Shown: positions 1 through 11,478 of the stretch, piece after piece
How positions within the stretch are numbered: position 1 is the stretch's first letter
Layout: every line of letters starts with the position of its first letter
Made by a program: the position numbers and the translations under genes
Assembly: GCA_001599755.1 (NCBI GenBank)
Contig: BCHX01000008.1
Coordinates: forward strand, 1,612,001-1,676,000
DNA from: Gliomastix tumulicola
Lineage: Eukaryota > Ascomycota > Sordariomycetes > Hypocreales > Bionectriaceae
Reading direction: 5' to 3'
DNA length: 64,000 bases
Notes under the pieces: generated by a model
What the model was told of the DNA's origin: nothing
The model's database searches: none
The model's input: the letters and a program-made list of their open reading frames with translations, nothing else

Positions 1-2145
1 GATTCCCTTTGCGAGCAAGTTCCGAGGTCACTCAAGCCGGCAAGAACTTGGAGCACCAGAGACGCAAAGGCAACATAGTCGGGACTCACAAGCGAGACCT
101 GCGCCAGGGAAATTGGACGTATCACCAACAACCCACCTGTTGGTAACGCATCGGCCATGCAGTTGCAACGGAACGTATATTGCCACATGGGCAACCACAT
201 CGTACCGATCATTATGTAAGTGCCGGCGGTCTGGTAGGTATCATGTGTACCTCGTGCACGAGACGGCTCGATCAATGACGAGAGTAACGAACATTCTTCG
301 GTTAGATACCCACACGCTAGTAGTAGATAACACCCAGCCATGCCATCCCTCATCCATCGCAAAGTTCCCCCGCCTACGTTGCGTGTCTATGGCGAACGAG
401 ATCGAATGTGATGTGCCAGCGAATATACATAACAACACCGATTCATGATACACAGTCTATTTATGCGCGCGCTTGACTCGGGTTGTACAATGAGGCGACT
501 CATGGACAGGTTCAAGGCCTTCCGGAGACCGGATCCACACCAAGCCGGGCTCCTGGACGGGATTCCATTGCATTCCTCACGGCTAAAAGAGAAAGGGCTC
601 GCCTCACTGTCAGCCGGGGCAGACTGCTTGCCCTCGCCCTNCCNCCCCGGGGCGACTTGTCTCGATACCCGCCTCCCTTTCCGGCGGACACGAATTGCCA
701 TTGATTGTGTGATCCAGACCGCCCCGGGGAGGGTCGCGGCACTAATGCACGAACGGGGAGCTGTGCCAGCGCCCATACATACAACCTGGGCATCTATTAT
801 AATACCGATAATGTGCTACGTGGTACTATATGATGTGCGAAAAGAGGTTGAGCTGTCGAGCGACGTGCATGCATGCAGCCATCCAATCACGTCGTCGCCG
901 GGGCAAGGGCGAACACAGTAAGAGCTATATTTATTGGCCAATGGCACAACCACCTTCGCACGACGTGAGGAAGGAACGAAAAAAAATTCCCCATCCCATC
1001 CCTTACTTGTTCTCCCGTGTCTCATTCAGCGAGGCGTCAAGAAAACACCTTGGCTTGCCACACGATGGCCTATAAATACTCAACCTCGACTAGGTCGCCT
1101 GCCCTGCTCTCGCTCTCCCTCCTATCTCTACGGAACATCTCGTCTGGCCTCTGCTATTAAGTACAAGGCTATCCTACCGTGCGTTGGTCATTTACCCACT
1201 TGGACTCGACTCCTTAGTACCTTGGCGCTATCAATGCCGATGGTTTAAGGACGACGGACTCGGAACCTCCATGTATGGCACTGGATGCTTACTTGTTCTC
1301 TCTCCACGCCCACCATCTTGCCGAACAAGGTTCAGCTAGGACAGGGAACTTTTACCGATACGCTGTCGTCGTCCTATGATCCGATCTCGTAACGGCCGTC
1401 GACTCCCCCGTGCTACGCGCTCGGCCGTCCAGGGCCGGTGGTCGAGACCTTTCCCGCCGTTCCTACCTGACCTCTCTGGTCCCCCTGATCTCTCTGGTCT
1501 CCCTGACATCTCGACCGCCCGCCAGCTGAACAGCCAGCTGGAAGAGGTATCCACGTCGTCACCACATCTGAGCGCCGACCCATCAAGGTCCCAACACCCC
1601 GGGATACCACTCTGCCTTGCTAAGCTACGCTCCGCTACACTACTCGTACGTACGATTCAGGTCTCGTCCCACAGATTCGTGCTAGCAAGGCTTGTTGACC
1701 CAAAGTACACACTCGTAGGCTCGGATTGTTGTGGCGGACAAGGGCAGGCCATTGGGCGGTGTCTCCACTCAGTTTGCCGTTCACACCGCACAATCCCTCG
1801 CGCGGCTCCTTCACCAACCGAGCTGGATATCAGCGAGAACAAGGACAGTAGCCAGACGGCCATTCATCTTTCACCTTTCACCTCGGAGGCTCGCCTCGTC
1901 AAATTCGTACCACACAGGTAGGTGCGTCTCCTGATACACATCCCCATTCGACGCGCGGTTTTGGTCTGCCTGCTCAGCGTGGGTGCTCGCATGCTTCATA
2001 TAGTCCAGATCTGGACTGGATTACGGCATCACCGGCCCCCCGAGTATCGGCCTTGACAGAATACTGCTTCCCGTCAAACCTGAGCACAGACGGATCCAGC
2101 TGACCATTCACTCGTGTATCAGATTCGCGTCAGGCTCTTGAAACC
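1..2145. other. Gene-poor 5' flank of STE23 with a 2-base ambiguity
   Basis: I see no convincing gene here. Open frames exist, for example 445-921 and 1376-1921, but they have no recognisable domain and no fungal codon preference. Bases 641 and 644 are N inside a C-rich stretch. A TATAAATA element at 1071-1078 followed by CT-rich sequence looks like a core promoter. A GTAGGT donor at 1918 and a CAG at about 2119-2121 could bound a 5' UTR intron of the protease gene downstream. That would make much of this region its promoter and leader. This is inference only. Confidence 0.5.
1071..1078 (+). promoter_or_regulatory. Candidate TATA box
   Basis: TATAAATA lies 1.07 kb before the STE23 start codon and is followed by pyrimidine-rich sequence typical of fungal transcription starts. 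It could drive STE23 through a long, possibly spliced leader, or an unrecognised transcript. Only the sequence match supports it. Confidence 0.35.
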
Positions 2146-5100
2146 ATGCCTCTCGCTGAGCACCCGTCCTCGCAGCCGGGGCCGAAGGCTGCCGTTTTAC
2201 TCACGGATAGCCTGGAAAAGCCGTCACTAGACGACCGCGATTATCGCGTCGTCCAGCTCAACAACAAGCTTGAGGCGCTCCTTGTCCATGATCCTGAGAC
2301 CGACAAGGCCAGTGCGGCCCTGGACGTCAATGTTGGAAACTTCAGCGATGAAGATGGGATGCCTGGCATGGCCCACGCTGTTGAGCATCTCCTCTTTATG
2401 GGCACTAAGAAATTCCCGGTAGAGAATGAGTACAGCCAGTACCTCTCATCCAATTCTGGCAGCTCTAATGCATACACTGCATCTACGTCGACAAACTACT
2501 ATTTCGAAGTGGCTGCGAAGCCTGCCGACGATCGGGACCCCACGGAGGAGAATCCTTCACCCCTACGTGGTGCTCTGGACCGTTTCGCCCAATTCTTCAT
2601 TGAGCCTCTCTTCCTGCCCAGCACCCTTGACCGTGAGCTGAGGGCAGTGGACTCTGAGAACAAGAAGAATCTCCAGAACGACACATGGCGTCTCCACCAG
2701 CTGGACAAGTCCCTGTCCAATCAGCGTCATCCCTACTGCCACTTCTCTACGGGCAATCTCGAGGTTCTCAAGATTGACCCCGAGTCGCAGGGGATTAACG
2801 TTAGAGATAAGTTCATCGAGTTTCACGACAAGCACTACTCGGCCAACCGCATGAAGCTTGTTGTTCTCGGCCGCGAGCCTCTCAATGTTCTTCAGAAATG
2901 GGTCGAAGAATTCTTCTCAGATATTGTGAACAAGGAGCTGCCGCAGAATCGGTGGGATGACGAGGTTCCCTATACAAGCGATGACCTTGGAACGAGATGC
3001 TTTGCCAAGCCCGTCATGGATTCCCGGGAACTTAATCTCATCTTCCCCTTCATCAATGAGGAGTACCTCCACGAGTCACAGCCTAGCAGGTACATCAGTC
3101 ATCTGCTTGGACATGAAGGGCCAGGCAGCATCATGTCTTATATCAAGAACAAGGGTTGGGCGAACAGCCTCTCCGCTGGCGCGTACCCCGTCTGCCCTGG
3201 CACGCCCGGTCTCTTTGATATTTCGATCCGACTGACTGAGGAGGGCTTGAAAAAGTATCCCGAAATTGTCAAGGTTATTTTCCAGTACGTTGCTCTTCTC
3301 CGAGAGACTTCTCCCCAGAAGTGGATCTTTGAGGAGCAAAGAGGAATGGCCGACGTCGACTTCAAGTTCAAGCAAAAGGTGCCTGCCAGCCGCTTCACCA
3401 GCAGGATCAGCTCCGTGATGCAGAAGCCCATTCCGCGACAATGGCTTCTGAGTGGCCAGAGCAGGCTCCGCATCTTTGAGCCAGAGAAGATCAAGGAGGC
3501 TTTGGCGACCATACGTCCGGATAATCTGAGATTGGGCATCGTGTCGCGTAATTATCCTGGCGACTGGGATCGGAAGGAGAAGTGGTACGGGACGGAGTAT
3601 AAGTACGAGAAGCTGCCAGCCGATCTGATGGCCGACTTTGAGGCTGCTCTCGCTACTCCAAGCAACCAACGCATCCCCGAACTCCACATTCCTCACAAGA
3701 ACAACTTCATCCCCAATGAACTGGAAGTTGAGAAGAAGGATGTCGCTAATCCAGCCCTCTCGCCGCGCTTGCTTCGCAATGATGGTTTGGCCAGGACATG
3801 GTGGAAGAAGGATGATGCATTCTGGGTTCCCCGTGCCAATGTCGTTGTCAGCTTGAAGAGCCCTGTCATATACGCTTCCGCCGAGAACGTAGTCAAAGCC
3901 AGGCTCTTTACGGAGCTTGTGCGAGATGCACTAGAGGAGTATGCCTACGATGCAGACCTGGCTGGCCTGCAGTATTCCGTCAGCCTTGGTTCGCGCGGGC
4001 TCCTCCTGAACATTTCTGGCTATAATGACAAGTTGCTGGTGCTCCTGCAGCAGGTGTCCACCACAATGCGAGACCTGGATATCCAGAGCGACAGGTTTGA
4101 GGTCATCAAAGAGAGACTGTCTCGTGCATACAGTAACTGGCAGCTGAACTCGGCCTACCAGCAGGTGGGCGAGTACCTGAACTGCCTAAACTCCGAGCGG
4201 GACTTCCTTGTCGAAGAGCTGGCGTCGGAGCTACCTAACATCTCTCACGAAGCTGTTAAGCTGTTCCAGAAGCAGGTTCTATCTCAGATGTACATCGAGA
4301 CCTACGCTCACGGAAACCTGCACAAGGAGGACGCACTCAAGGTGACGAGTCTGCTCGAGTCAACCTTTAGGCCCCGGGTCCTCCCTCGTGCTCAAATTCC
4401 CATCGTCAGGTCATTGATCCTTCCTGTCGGCTCCAACTTCGTTTACAACAAGACGTTAGTGGACCCTGCTAATATCAATCACTGTGTCGAGACTTGGCTT
4501 CACGTGGGAGACCGTAAGGACCGCGTTCTTCGGGCCAAGACACTGCTCTTCGACCAGCTTTCCCACGAGCCTGCTTTTGACCAGCTCCGCACCAAGGAGC
4601 AGCTGGGTTATATAGTCTTCACCGGGATCAGAAACTTTGCCACGACATGCGGCCTGAGAATCCTCATCCAGAGCGAGAAAACGCCCGATTATCTTGATCA
4701 GCGCATTGAGGCCTTCCTGACCCAGATTGGCAAGACCATTGAGAACATGTCTGAGGCCGATTTTGAGGGCCACAAGCGAAGTCTCATCATCAAGCAGCTA
4801 GAGAAGCCGAGAAACCTTGATCAGGAGTCTTCGAGACACTGGACCCATATTGCGGCCGAGTACTATGACTTCGAGCAAGGTAAGCAAGACCATATTGTTC
4901 CGTGCCCCTGTTTATTCCGAGCCTTGAGCTAATAACCATGTCTTCACCAGCTCAACTCGATGCCACGTACATCAAGCCTCTCACGAAGGCAGAGATTGTC
5001 GAATTCTATCAGGAGTTCTTCAGCCCTAGCTCGAATAAGCGGGCTCGCATCTCGGTGCATCTTCACGCTCGCGGCGCCGGCGAGCTGGACACGAAGATTA

Positions 5101-5423
5101 TTGAGATCTTGTCAAAGGCAGGTCTGCAGGGTGTTCCGGCGGAAACCCGCCAGAGCATCGACCTACTAGAGCGGCATTTGGAGGCAAAGTTGAGCCTTCC
5201 AAAGAACGTCACGGGGCCAATCATTGCCGAGGCAAAGGAAGCAGGACTGAAGCGCATAGCTTCCGATGACCACCCGGGCAGCATTTCCAACGGCTCAACG
5301 GCTGTCGTGTCAGCGACAGAGATCACAGACTTGCGCCGCTTCAAGTCTGGCTTGATGGTGAGCCAGGGCGCTCGTCCTGTCAAGGATCTCAGTGAGTTTG
5401 AGGAGGTGGATGCCAAGCTATAA
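2146..5423 (+). CDS. STE23: Insulin-degrading enzyme / a-factor-processing M16 metalloprotease (Ste23-like)
   Basis: Two exons, 2146-4879 and 4951-5423, with a 71-bp intron (GTAAGC to CAG), give 1068 residues, the usual insulysin length. The inverted zinc motif HAVEH has H77 and H81 as ligands and E80 as catalytic base. The third ligand is E171 in the AVDSENKKN segment, with E164 seven residues before it. Further hallmarks are the NAYTAS substrate-binding segment (about 109-114), and RTKEQLGY in the C-terminal half, which is typical of insulysins rather than bacterial pitrilysin. In yeast, Ste23 trims the a-factor N-terminus redundantly with Axl1; more generally the family clears short peptides from a closed catalytic chamber. 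The C-terminus is AKL, a canonical type-1 peroxisomal signal also found at the end of animal insulysin, so dual cytosolic and peroxisomal location is plausible. The family assignment is secure; the role in mating is inferred. Confidence 0.96.
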
Positions 5424-6437
5424 ACGCAGAGATTTCACAGGAGGCTGTGGCGGTGAAAGGAGGGAGGGAAAGGGGGGTTGTCTCAAAAGCGTGGGTTTGG
5501 AAGGGGGGCTGGTATATGTACTTGCTTACAGGTTGGGTCAGCGGTGTATAGACAGACCACGGGCGCCTAAAATTAGAGAGACCTGGATCGGAGCGACCTA
5601 GTAATATACAGGCTTGTTTTGCGAGTCGTTGTAGCAGAAGACGGAGCATACCTGTACCTTGGGCAGTGGCTTACCACAAATAAGGTACTAATTCTGTCAC
5701 TGGTGAAGTCCTAGCAGCCACTTTATGTCTGCCAGTGGATGGCGGTCCTGGGAGCAGCTTGACAAATTTACACCTCCCGCCGTTGCGAGGATGCTTCCCC
5801 TCATTCACGCCCAAGTTCTCACAGTACTATATCTACCTTGGTAGCCTCCGAGTAAGGTACTAGTACTTTTCCATACGCCCGCATGCTACTAGTAGTATGC
5901 AGAGCATCCAGTAAGGTGCGTCAACTGTATTTGTCAGAACTCCAGTCCAGCAGGAACTGCTCTTTCTCTCTTTGTCACTGATGATGGTGTGCCGTGCTTG
6001 TAGGGTCCGCCTCGAGTCTTATCGAAGCCGTCTACCGTGAAAAAAGCAACGATAAAGAAGGTACTGGTACCTACTGGGGCTATGAAGTAGGGCCAAGGCA
6101 GGCACTTGAACACCGCAGGCGCGGGTCGTTGTACTTGCCCCACTGTGTGCTACAGGCAGGAACAGGCACCCGTGCACCACTAAAAAAGTTCTAAATACAG
6201 GCACCACTCTATCGCAATCACGGGCAACCACAATCACAGGGCAGCCCTGGAAACCTTGACACCTCCAGCTTGAATCTAGCAGATCTGCTGCTGACACCCA
6301 CCCTTCCCCACCGCCTTCACCAGCCCGTAATAAATCTCTGGCATCCAATTCTGCGACTCGACGCCAATGGGCATCGCTTTATTCACTCTCGATCCTGCTG
6401 GCCGATTGACCTTGTCTCCGTTTCTGCTTTCCCTTGA
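5424..6437. other. Intergenic spacer rich in GGTACC and ACTAGTA words
   Basis: No gene is seen. The first part is the 3' UTR of STE23. The rest carries repeated short words (AAGGTACTA, ACTAGTA, GGTACC) and a 20-bp imperfect palindrome at 5881-5900. It should also contain the promoter, and possibly the missing first exon, of the ubiquitin hydrolase gene that follows. Confidence 0.5.
5881..5900. repeat. 20-bp imperfect palindrome
   Basis: GCATGCTACT and AGTAGTATGC are inverted copies with one mismatch that becomes a G-U pair in RNA. It sits in the spacer between STE23 and the UBP12-like gene. Related ACTAGTA words occur at 5858 and 11661. No function is known. Confidence 0.5.
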
Positions 6438-9400
6438 AAACAGCCAGCGTCTAGCCAGTCTGATTCGGCAGCCGCCCTTGGCTTCTTGAGCTGGGCAACC
6501 CACCCCTTCGCTTGCTACCTTCCCCCCCCCGATTACTCCGAGCTGCACGAGCAGCTCGCCTTCAAGACGTCGTCCTCAAAGAAGAGAAAGGTCTCTTCTC
6601 GACCACCCCCGCTGGACCACACCGACGCCGACTACCCGTCCTCGAATACCGCCATACCGTCCTGCGAACCGCCCGACGACCCAACTTTCTCCTTCTCTGC
6701 CTCCGGGCCTGACACCCCGTCCTTCGCCCCGGCAGACTCGCAGCCGGCCTCCAGTCTACCCTCTAGACTCCAACCGAACGGGAGTTTCCCCACGTCGACC
6801 GACTACGCCTCGTCGAGAGAGAGTTCACCATCCACTTCGGCTTACGCCGACCTATCTATCGACGGCGACAAGGGAGGAGACGACACCGGTCTGCCGGCCA
6901 GTCAGAGGGGAGGACGGCCATCGGTTAATACGTCTTGGCGGGGTGTGATGAATGGCGAGACCGACCTGCATCAGCGATCCTCATCTCCTCTCAAGCGTAG
7001 GGCCTCAAGCATGGACCCAGAGACGGACTCCCGTGACAGGGAGAACGGCGGCGGCAGTGACGCCAGTACTGAGCAGGGCTTGCCTCGTGCTATGAGCATC
7101 GACCCACCAGAGTTAGCTGCCACCGATGGCCTCGACGGTCAGGCAGGCAGTAAGCCCCCCCCCCTTCTTTCGTCTCTAAGAGCAGTCGTGAATGGATGCT
7201 AAATACCCGCATAGACACTCCGCCCATCCAGGAGCAGGTCAAAATCATCGAGACATTACTCCTGGCAGCGAAGGACGCTCCCTTGAAGGAGGGAGATAAA
7301 GCCTACCTGGTCTCCCGGTCATGGGTTGACAAGGCTCTTGCGTGGGGTACCAACTCCAAGCCCAGCAAGACCAGTGATCCTGCAGAGGCCGCTACTCTTG
7401 GCCCCGTCGACAATAGCGACATTGTCGAGGAGGTCATCACAGACAGCAGCGGTGTAGAGTTCACACGGTTGAAGCCAGGATCTGGTCTCGAGTCTTTCGA
7501 ATTGTTCCCTGAAGACGCTTGGAACATGGTTGTCGAATGGTATGGATTGAAGGAAGGCCAGACTCCAATTGTTCGCATCGCTATCAACGATGCCCCAGAT
7601 GCCCAATCCAAGGCGAATATTATTTACGAACTGCATCTGCCCATCTTCCGCATCCATCGACTTTGGATGGACTACAGTCCCCTGCCGATCGAGCAGAAGC
7701 TCAAGGCAGAAAACCCGCCCCCTCTTGTCCTGGTCCGCAGCAGGAAGACAGGTGCCCAGAAGTTTCTCAAGACCGCCAAAAGTTTAGCCGGTATCCCACT
7801 CGATCGCAAGGTGCGACTCTTTGCAATGGTTCCAAAAATCCCGGCTGGGAACGAAGCTGCTATAACCAGCTCGATCGCTGAAGCTCTCACCCCTCCTGAT
7901 TCTCCTCAGAAAAGCAATGGTGACGAGAGCGGGGATCCTTGGGCCCATCTCTTACTCGACACGATTCCTTTCTCCGAGGTTCGCGACGTCAGAATGGAAG
8001 TACCCATGGAAGACCAGACCAACAACGAGAAATATAATGGCAAGTCAACCATTCAGCTCTGGGAGCTCAACTCTGACCAGACTCTCATCTTGGATGAGGC
8101 TATCGACGACGGTTGGGTCAGCACATATACCAGACGCAAGGCAGCCAAGCCTTTGCCTCTCGCTAAGAGCAATACGTCTACCCTCACGTCCAAGACCAGC
8201 AGCGGGCGCAGCAGCCCGGGAGGGCAAGCGCCCAACACCCGCGGCAGGGCCTTGAGAAAGCGACCAGGAAAGAGTCTAGGCTCTATCGGGCTCCAGAACC
8301 TTGGCAACACGTGTTACATGAACTCAGCCCTACAGTGCGTGCGAAGCGTGGAGGAGCTGACCAAGTACTTTCTCACTGAGTCACACAACGAGGAGATCAA
8401 CAAGACAAACCCTCTAGGGTACAATGGACGTGTGGCTCTCGCATATGCTGGGCTCCTGGAGGAAATCTTCAACGAGACCAGAGGCTCGGTTAACCCCCGA
8501 GAATTCAAGTCCACTGTTGGTCGTTGTCGAAGCACCTTCCAGGGCTGGGGACAGCAAGATTCGCAGGAGTTCCTTGGGTTCCTCCTGGATGGCCTGCAAG
8601 AAGATCTCAGCCGTATCAAGAAGAAGCCATACATTGAGAAGCCTGACTCCACGGATGACATGATTGATGACCCAGAGGCTATCCGCAAAATGGCTGAGCA
8701 AGTCTGGGACATTACGAGGCGTCGGGACGATTCGGTCATCGCTGACCTCTTCACTGGCATGTACAAGTCAACGCTCAAATGCCCTGAGTGCGGAAAGATT
8801 AGCATCACGTTCGACCCTTTCAACAACCTGACTCTGCCGCTCCCTGTTGAGAACATGTGGATTCACACAGTCAAATTCTTTCCCCTGAATGATGTCCCGG
8901 TCAAATTCGACGTCGAGCTTCCTAAGCACAGCGAGCTCGAATTGCTGAAACGGTTCATTTCGGAACGCACAGGCGTACCTGTCGAGCGATTGATGGGGGC
9001 CGAAGAGTTCAAGGAGCGCTTCTTCAAGATCTACTATAACCAGCAGGACATCAGCGAAGAGATCCAGGGCACGGACCATCCCACCATCCACGAGCTAGAA
9101 ATGGTGCCGACAAACTGGCCAGGGAAGGGCAAGCCTAAGAAGTTTAGGTCTATGCTCGACATTGACTCGCCACCAAGTCAAGAATGGGACGACCCGCGAT
9201 ACGACAGAATGGTGGTTCCAGTCTTTCATCGACGCGCCCCAAGCTCTGGTGGTGGGCGCGACGGTGTTGCTCCCCCCCAATTTATCACCGTCGCGCGGGA
9301 TGAAGCATTTGATTATGACCTTATCCGCCGCAAGATTCTTGAGAGGGTCTCGACGCTATCGACCTGGTCGGCCTTTTTAGACGAGACAGAGGCCGATAGC

Positions 9401-11478
9401 TCCCAGACCATCGACTCAGACACGGTTAACATCCCGTCCGATCTCGACTCATCTGGAGAGAACAGAGTGGCTGCTCGATCTGTTGAGGATGACATCGTTG
9501 ATGTGACGATGAAGGATGCCAGTGACAAGCCAGAGTCTCAAGCTTCGTCGTCTAACAGCACGCCCTCCAAGGTTCTGAAGCACTTCAACAAGGTCAGACC
9601 GAGTTTCATGGATCCAGAGGGTTTCCTAGACCCCAGGCTCCAGAACTTGTTCGATCTAAGCTACTTCACGGATAGTTCAGACGGAGCAGTCCCGACAGGT
9701 TGGTCTCAAGTGGACAACAATCGGCTCCTGCCCAAGCTCTCAGACCGCATGCCGCAGATTGAAGAGGAGAACGAGCCCAGCCCCGAAAGCTGGGGCAGCA
9801 CAGCCTCGGGTAACGAGGAGAGCAGCAATGACGAGGAGCAAAAGGCAGAGGTTTCCCAAACGCGGATGCTGGAGGAGTCCAGCGAGGAGGATGAAAGCCC
9901 TGCTCGAGTAAGTCTACCCAATTCTTACCCACAAAAGAGTTGTTGTCCAATGCTAACCAGGAATCAGACTGGGCGACGTGGACCAAATCATCAACGGGGA
10001 TCCAAGAAGAAGCTTGTCGACCACAGGAACCGAGGCAAGAAGTTCAACAAGCGGCGGGAGAAGTCGATGAGAGGAAAGGAGGAGCAGCGCTCCGCCACAG
10101 CCATCAGACCTCAACCCGTGCCTGCCGCCGTTGCCGATGGTGGTCCCCTTATCCGTCTTGGAGAGGGTCTTGTGGTGGATTGGAATGACGAGGCGTGGAA
10201 CACAGTGTTTGGGCAGAGTGCCTTCGATCGTCATGGCTCGAAGAAGCTCGTGGACATGGAGACTGTCTATGACCAAGCCCTTCATGTGGCCAAGAGCCGC
10301 CGACAAACCCGCAAGTCTCGCGGCATCACCCTTGAGGAGTGCCTCGATGAGTTTGAGAGGGCAGAAGTCCTTTCTGAGCAAGACATGTGGTATTGCCCGC
10401 GGTGCAAAGAGCATCGCCGCGCGAGCAAGAAATTCGATCTCTGGAAATCACCAGACATCTTGGTCGCTCACCTTAAGCGATTCAGCAGCTCTGGCTATCG
10501 CCGTGACAAGCTAGATGTCCTAGTTGACTTCCCTATCGAGAACCTGGATTTGACGTCCAGAGTAATTGAGAAGGAAGACGGTCGCGACGAGATCTATGAT
10601 CTGATCGCTGTGGATGATCACTATGGTGGCCTTGGCGGTGGCCACTATACGGCTTATGCAAAGAACTTTGTAGATGGGCGTTGGTACAGTTATAACGGTG
10701 AGTCAGGCGCCTTGTCCATTGAAATGCAACGCCGGCTTTGAAGCTAACATGGATTCCAGATTCTTCAGTCAGCCCGGTTCCGGATCCCTCCGTGGTAGTG
10801 ACACCGGCTGCGTACCTCCTTTTCTACAGACGTCGAGCAAAGACGCCGCTTGGTGGTCCTCGTTTTACTGAGATCAACCGAAAATTCGACGGCCACGATG
10901 AGTCTGGCGAGTCTTCGGATACTGAGATTGGAGACGACGACCAACCCAATGGTGTCTACTACCGAAACAACCGTCTGAGTATCGAGGGTAAGCCCGCGGC
11001 CTTTCGGCCTAGGGGAGCCCGCGACACCGGCGCCACCACCACCATCACGCCCCTAACCAACTCAGATGGTGACGAGGAGGATGAGCTACCTTCTTACAAC
11101 ACGATTCAGCCCAGTGTTGAAGATGAAGGGGTAGAGATGGCCGACGATGACCATCTGATGGAGCCGAACCCACTGGCTCAGGGCTGGAGCTTCAACAGTG
11201 TGGGTGGGAATGCCCACGATAATTCTGCTGCCGACGGTACCACCAGCGATAGGGTGCAGGTCGACTCAACGGATGATGAGCACGGCGCCCCACAGTCACG
11301 AGACGGTGATGTAGAGATGAACTTTGTCACGACTGGTCTCAGCGATACCGAGGACGGCCTGATCGCCGACGGTCGCAGGGGAGACAGCCATAAGGAGGTT
11401 GTACCGCTGGTAACTAAGAACTACGACAGCGGCCTTGACGAAGTCACGGAGATCCATGTTGACGGGGACAAGAATTGA
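6438..11478 (+). CDS. UBP12: DUSP-domain ubiquitin carboxyl-terminal hydrolase (Ubp12 / USP4-15 type); start codon unresolved
   Basis: Exons are ?-7149, 7215-9907, 9968-10697 and 10760-11478. Introns are 65, 60 and 62 bp. The frame is open from 6438 but its first ATG is at 6948, which would give 1447 residues. The upstream open part already looks coding and includes a KKRKV nuclear-localisation-like patch, so an upstream exon with the true start is likely. Domains in order are an acidic/Ser-rich N-terminus, a DUSP domain (from VKIIETLLLAAK, about 7230-7640), and the split USP catalytic domain. The Cys box is NLGNTCYMNSALQC (nucleophile codon at 8312). The His box is GGGHYTAYAKN (His codon at 10643), ending in DSSVS and AYLLFYRR. 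Zinc-finger pairs CPEC and CPRC are present. The large acidic insert between the catalytic halves and the acidic tail are as in Ubp12. It removes ubiquitin from protein substrates; cytoplasmic and nuclear location is inferred. Confidence 0.92.

Noticed and set aside
445..921. 158-codon frame at the window start
   Set aside because: It spans the two N bases and shows no coding signal.
1376..1921. 181-codon frame upstream of STE23
   Set aside because: Tested as an N-terminal extension: splicing 1918 to 2121 leads to a stop before the STE23 ATG. It is probably leader or promoter.
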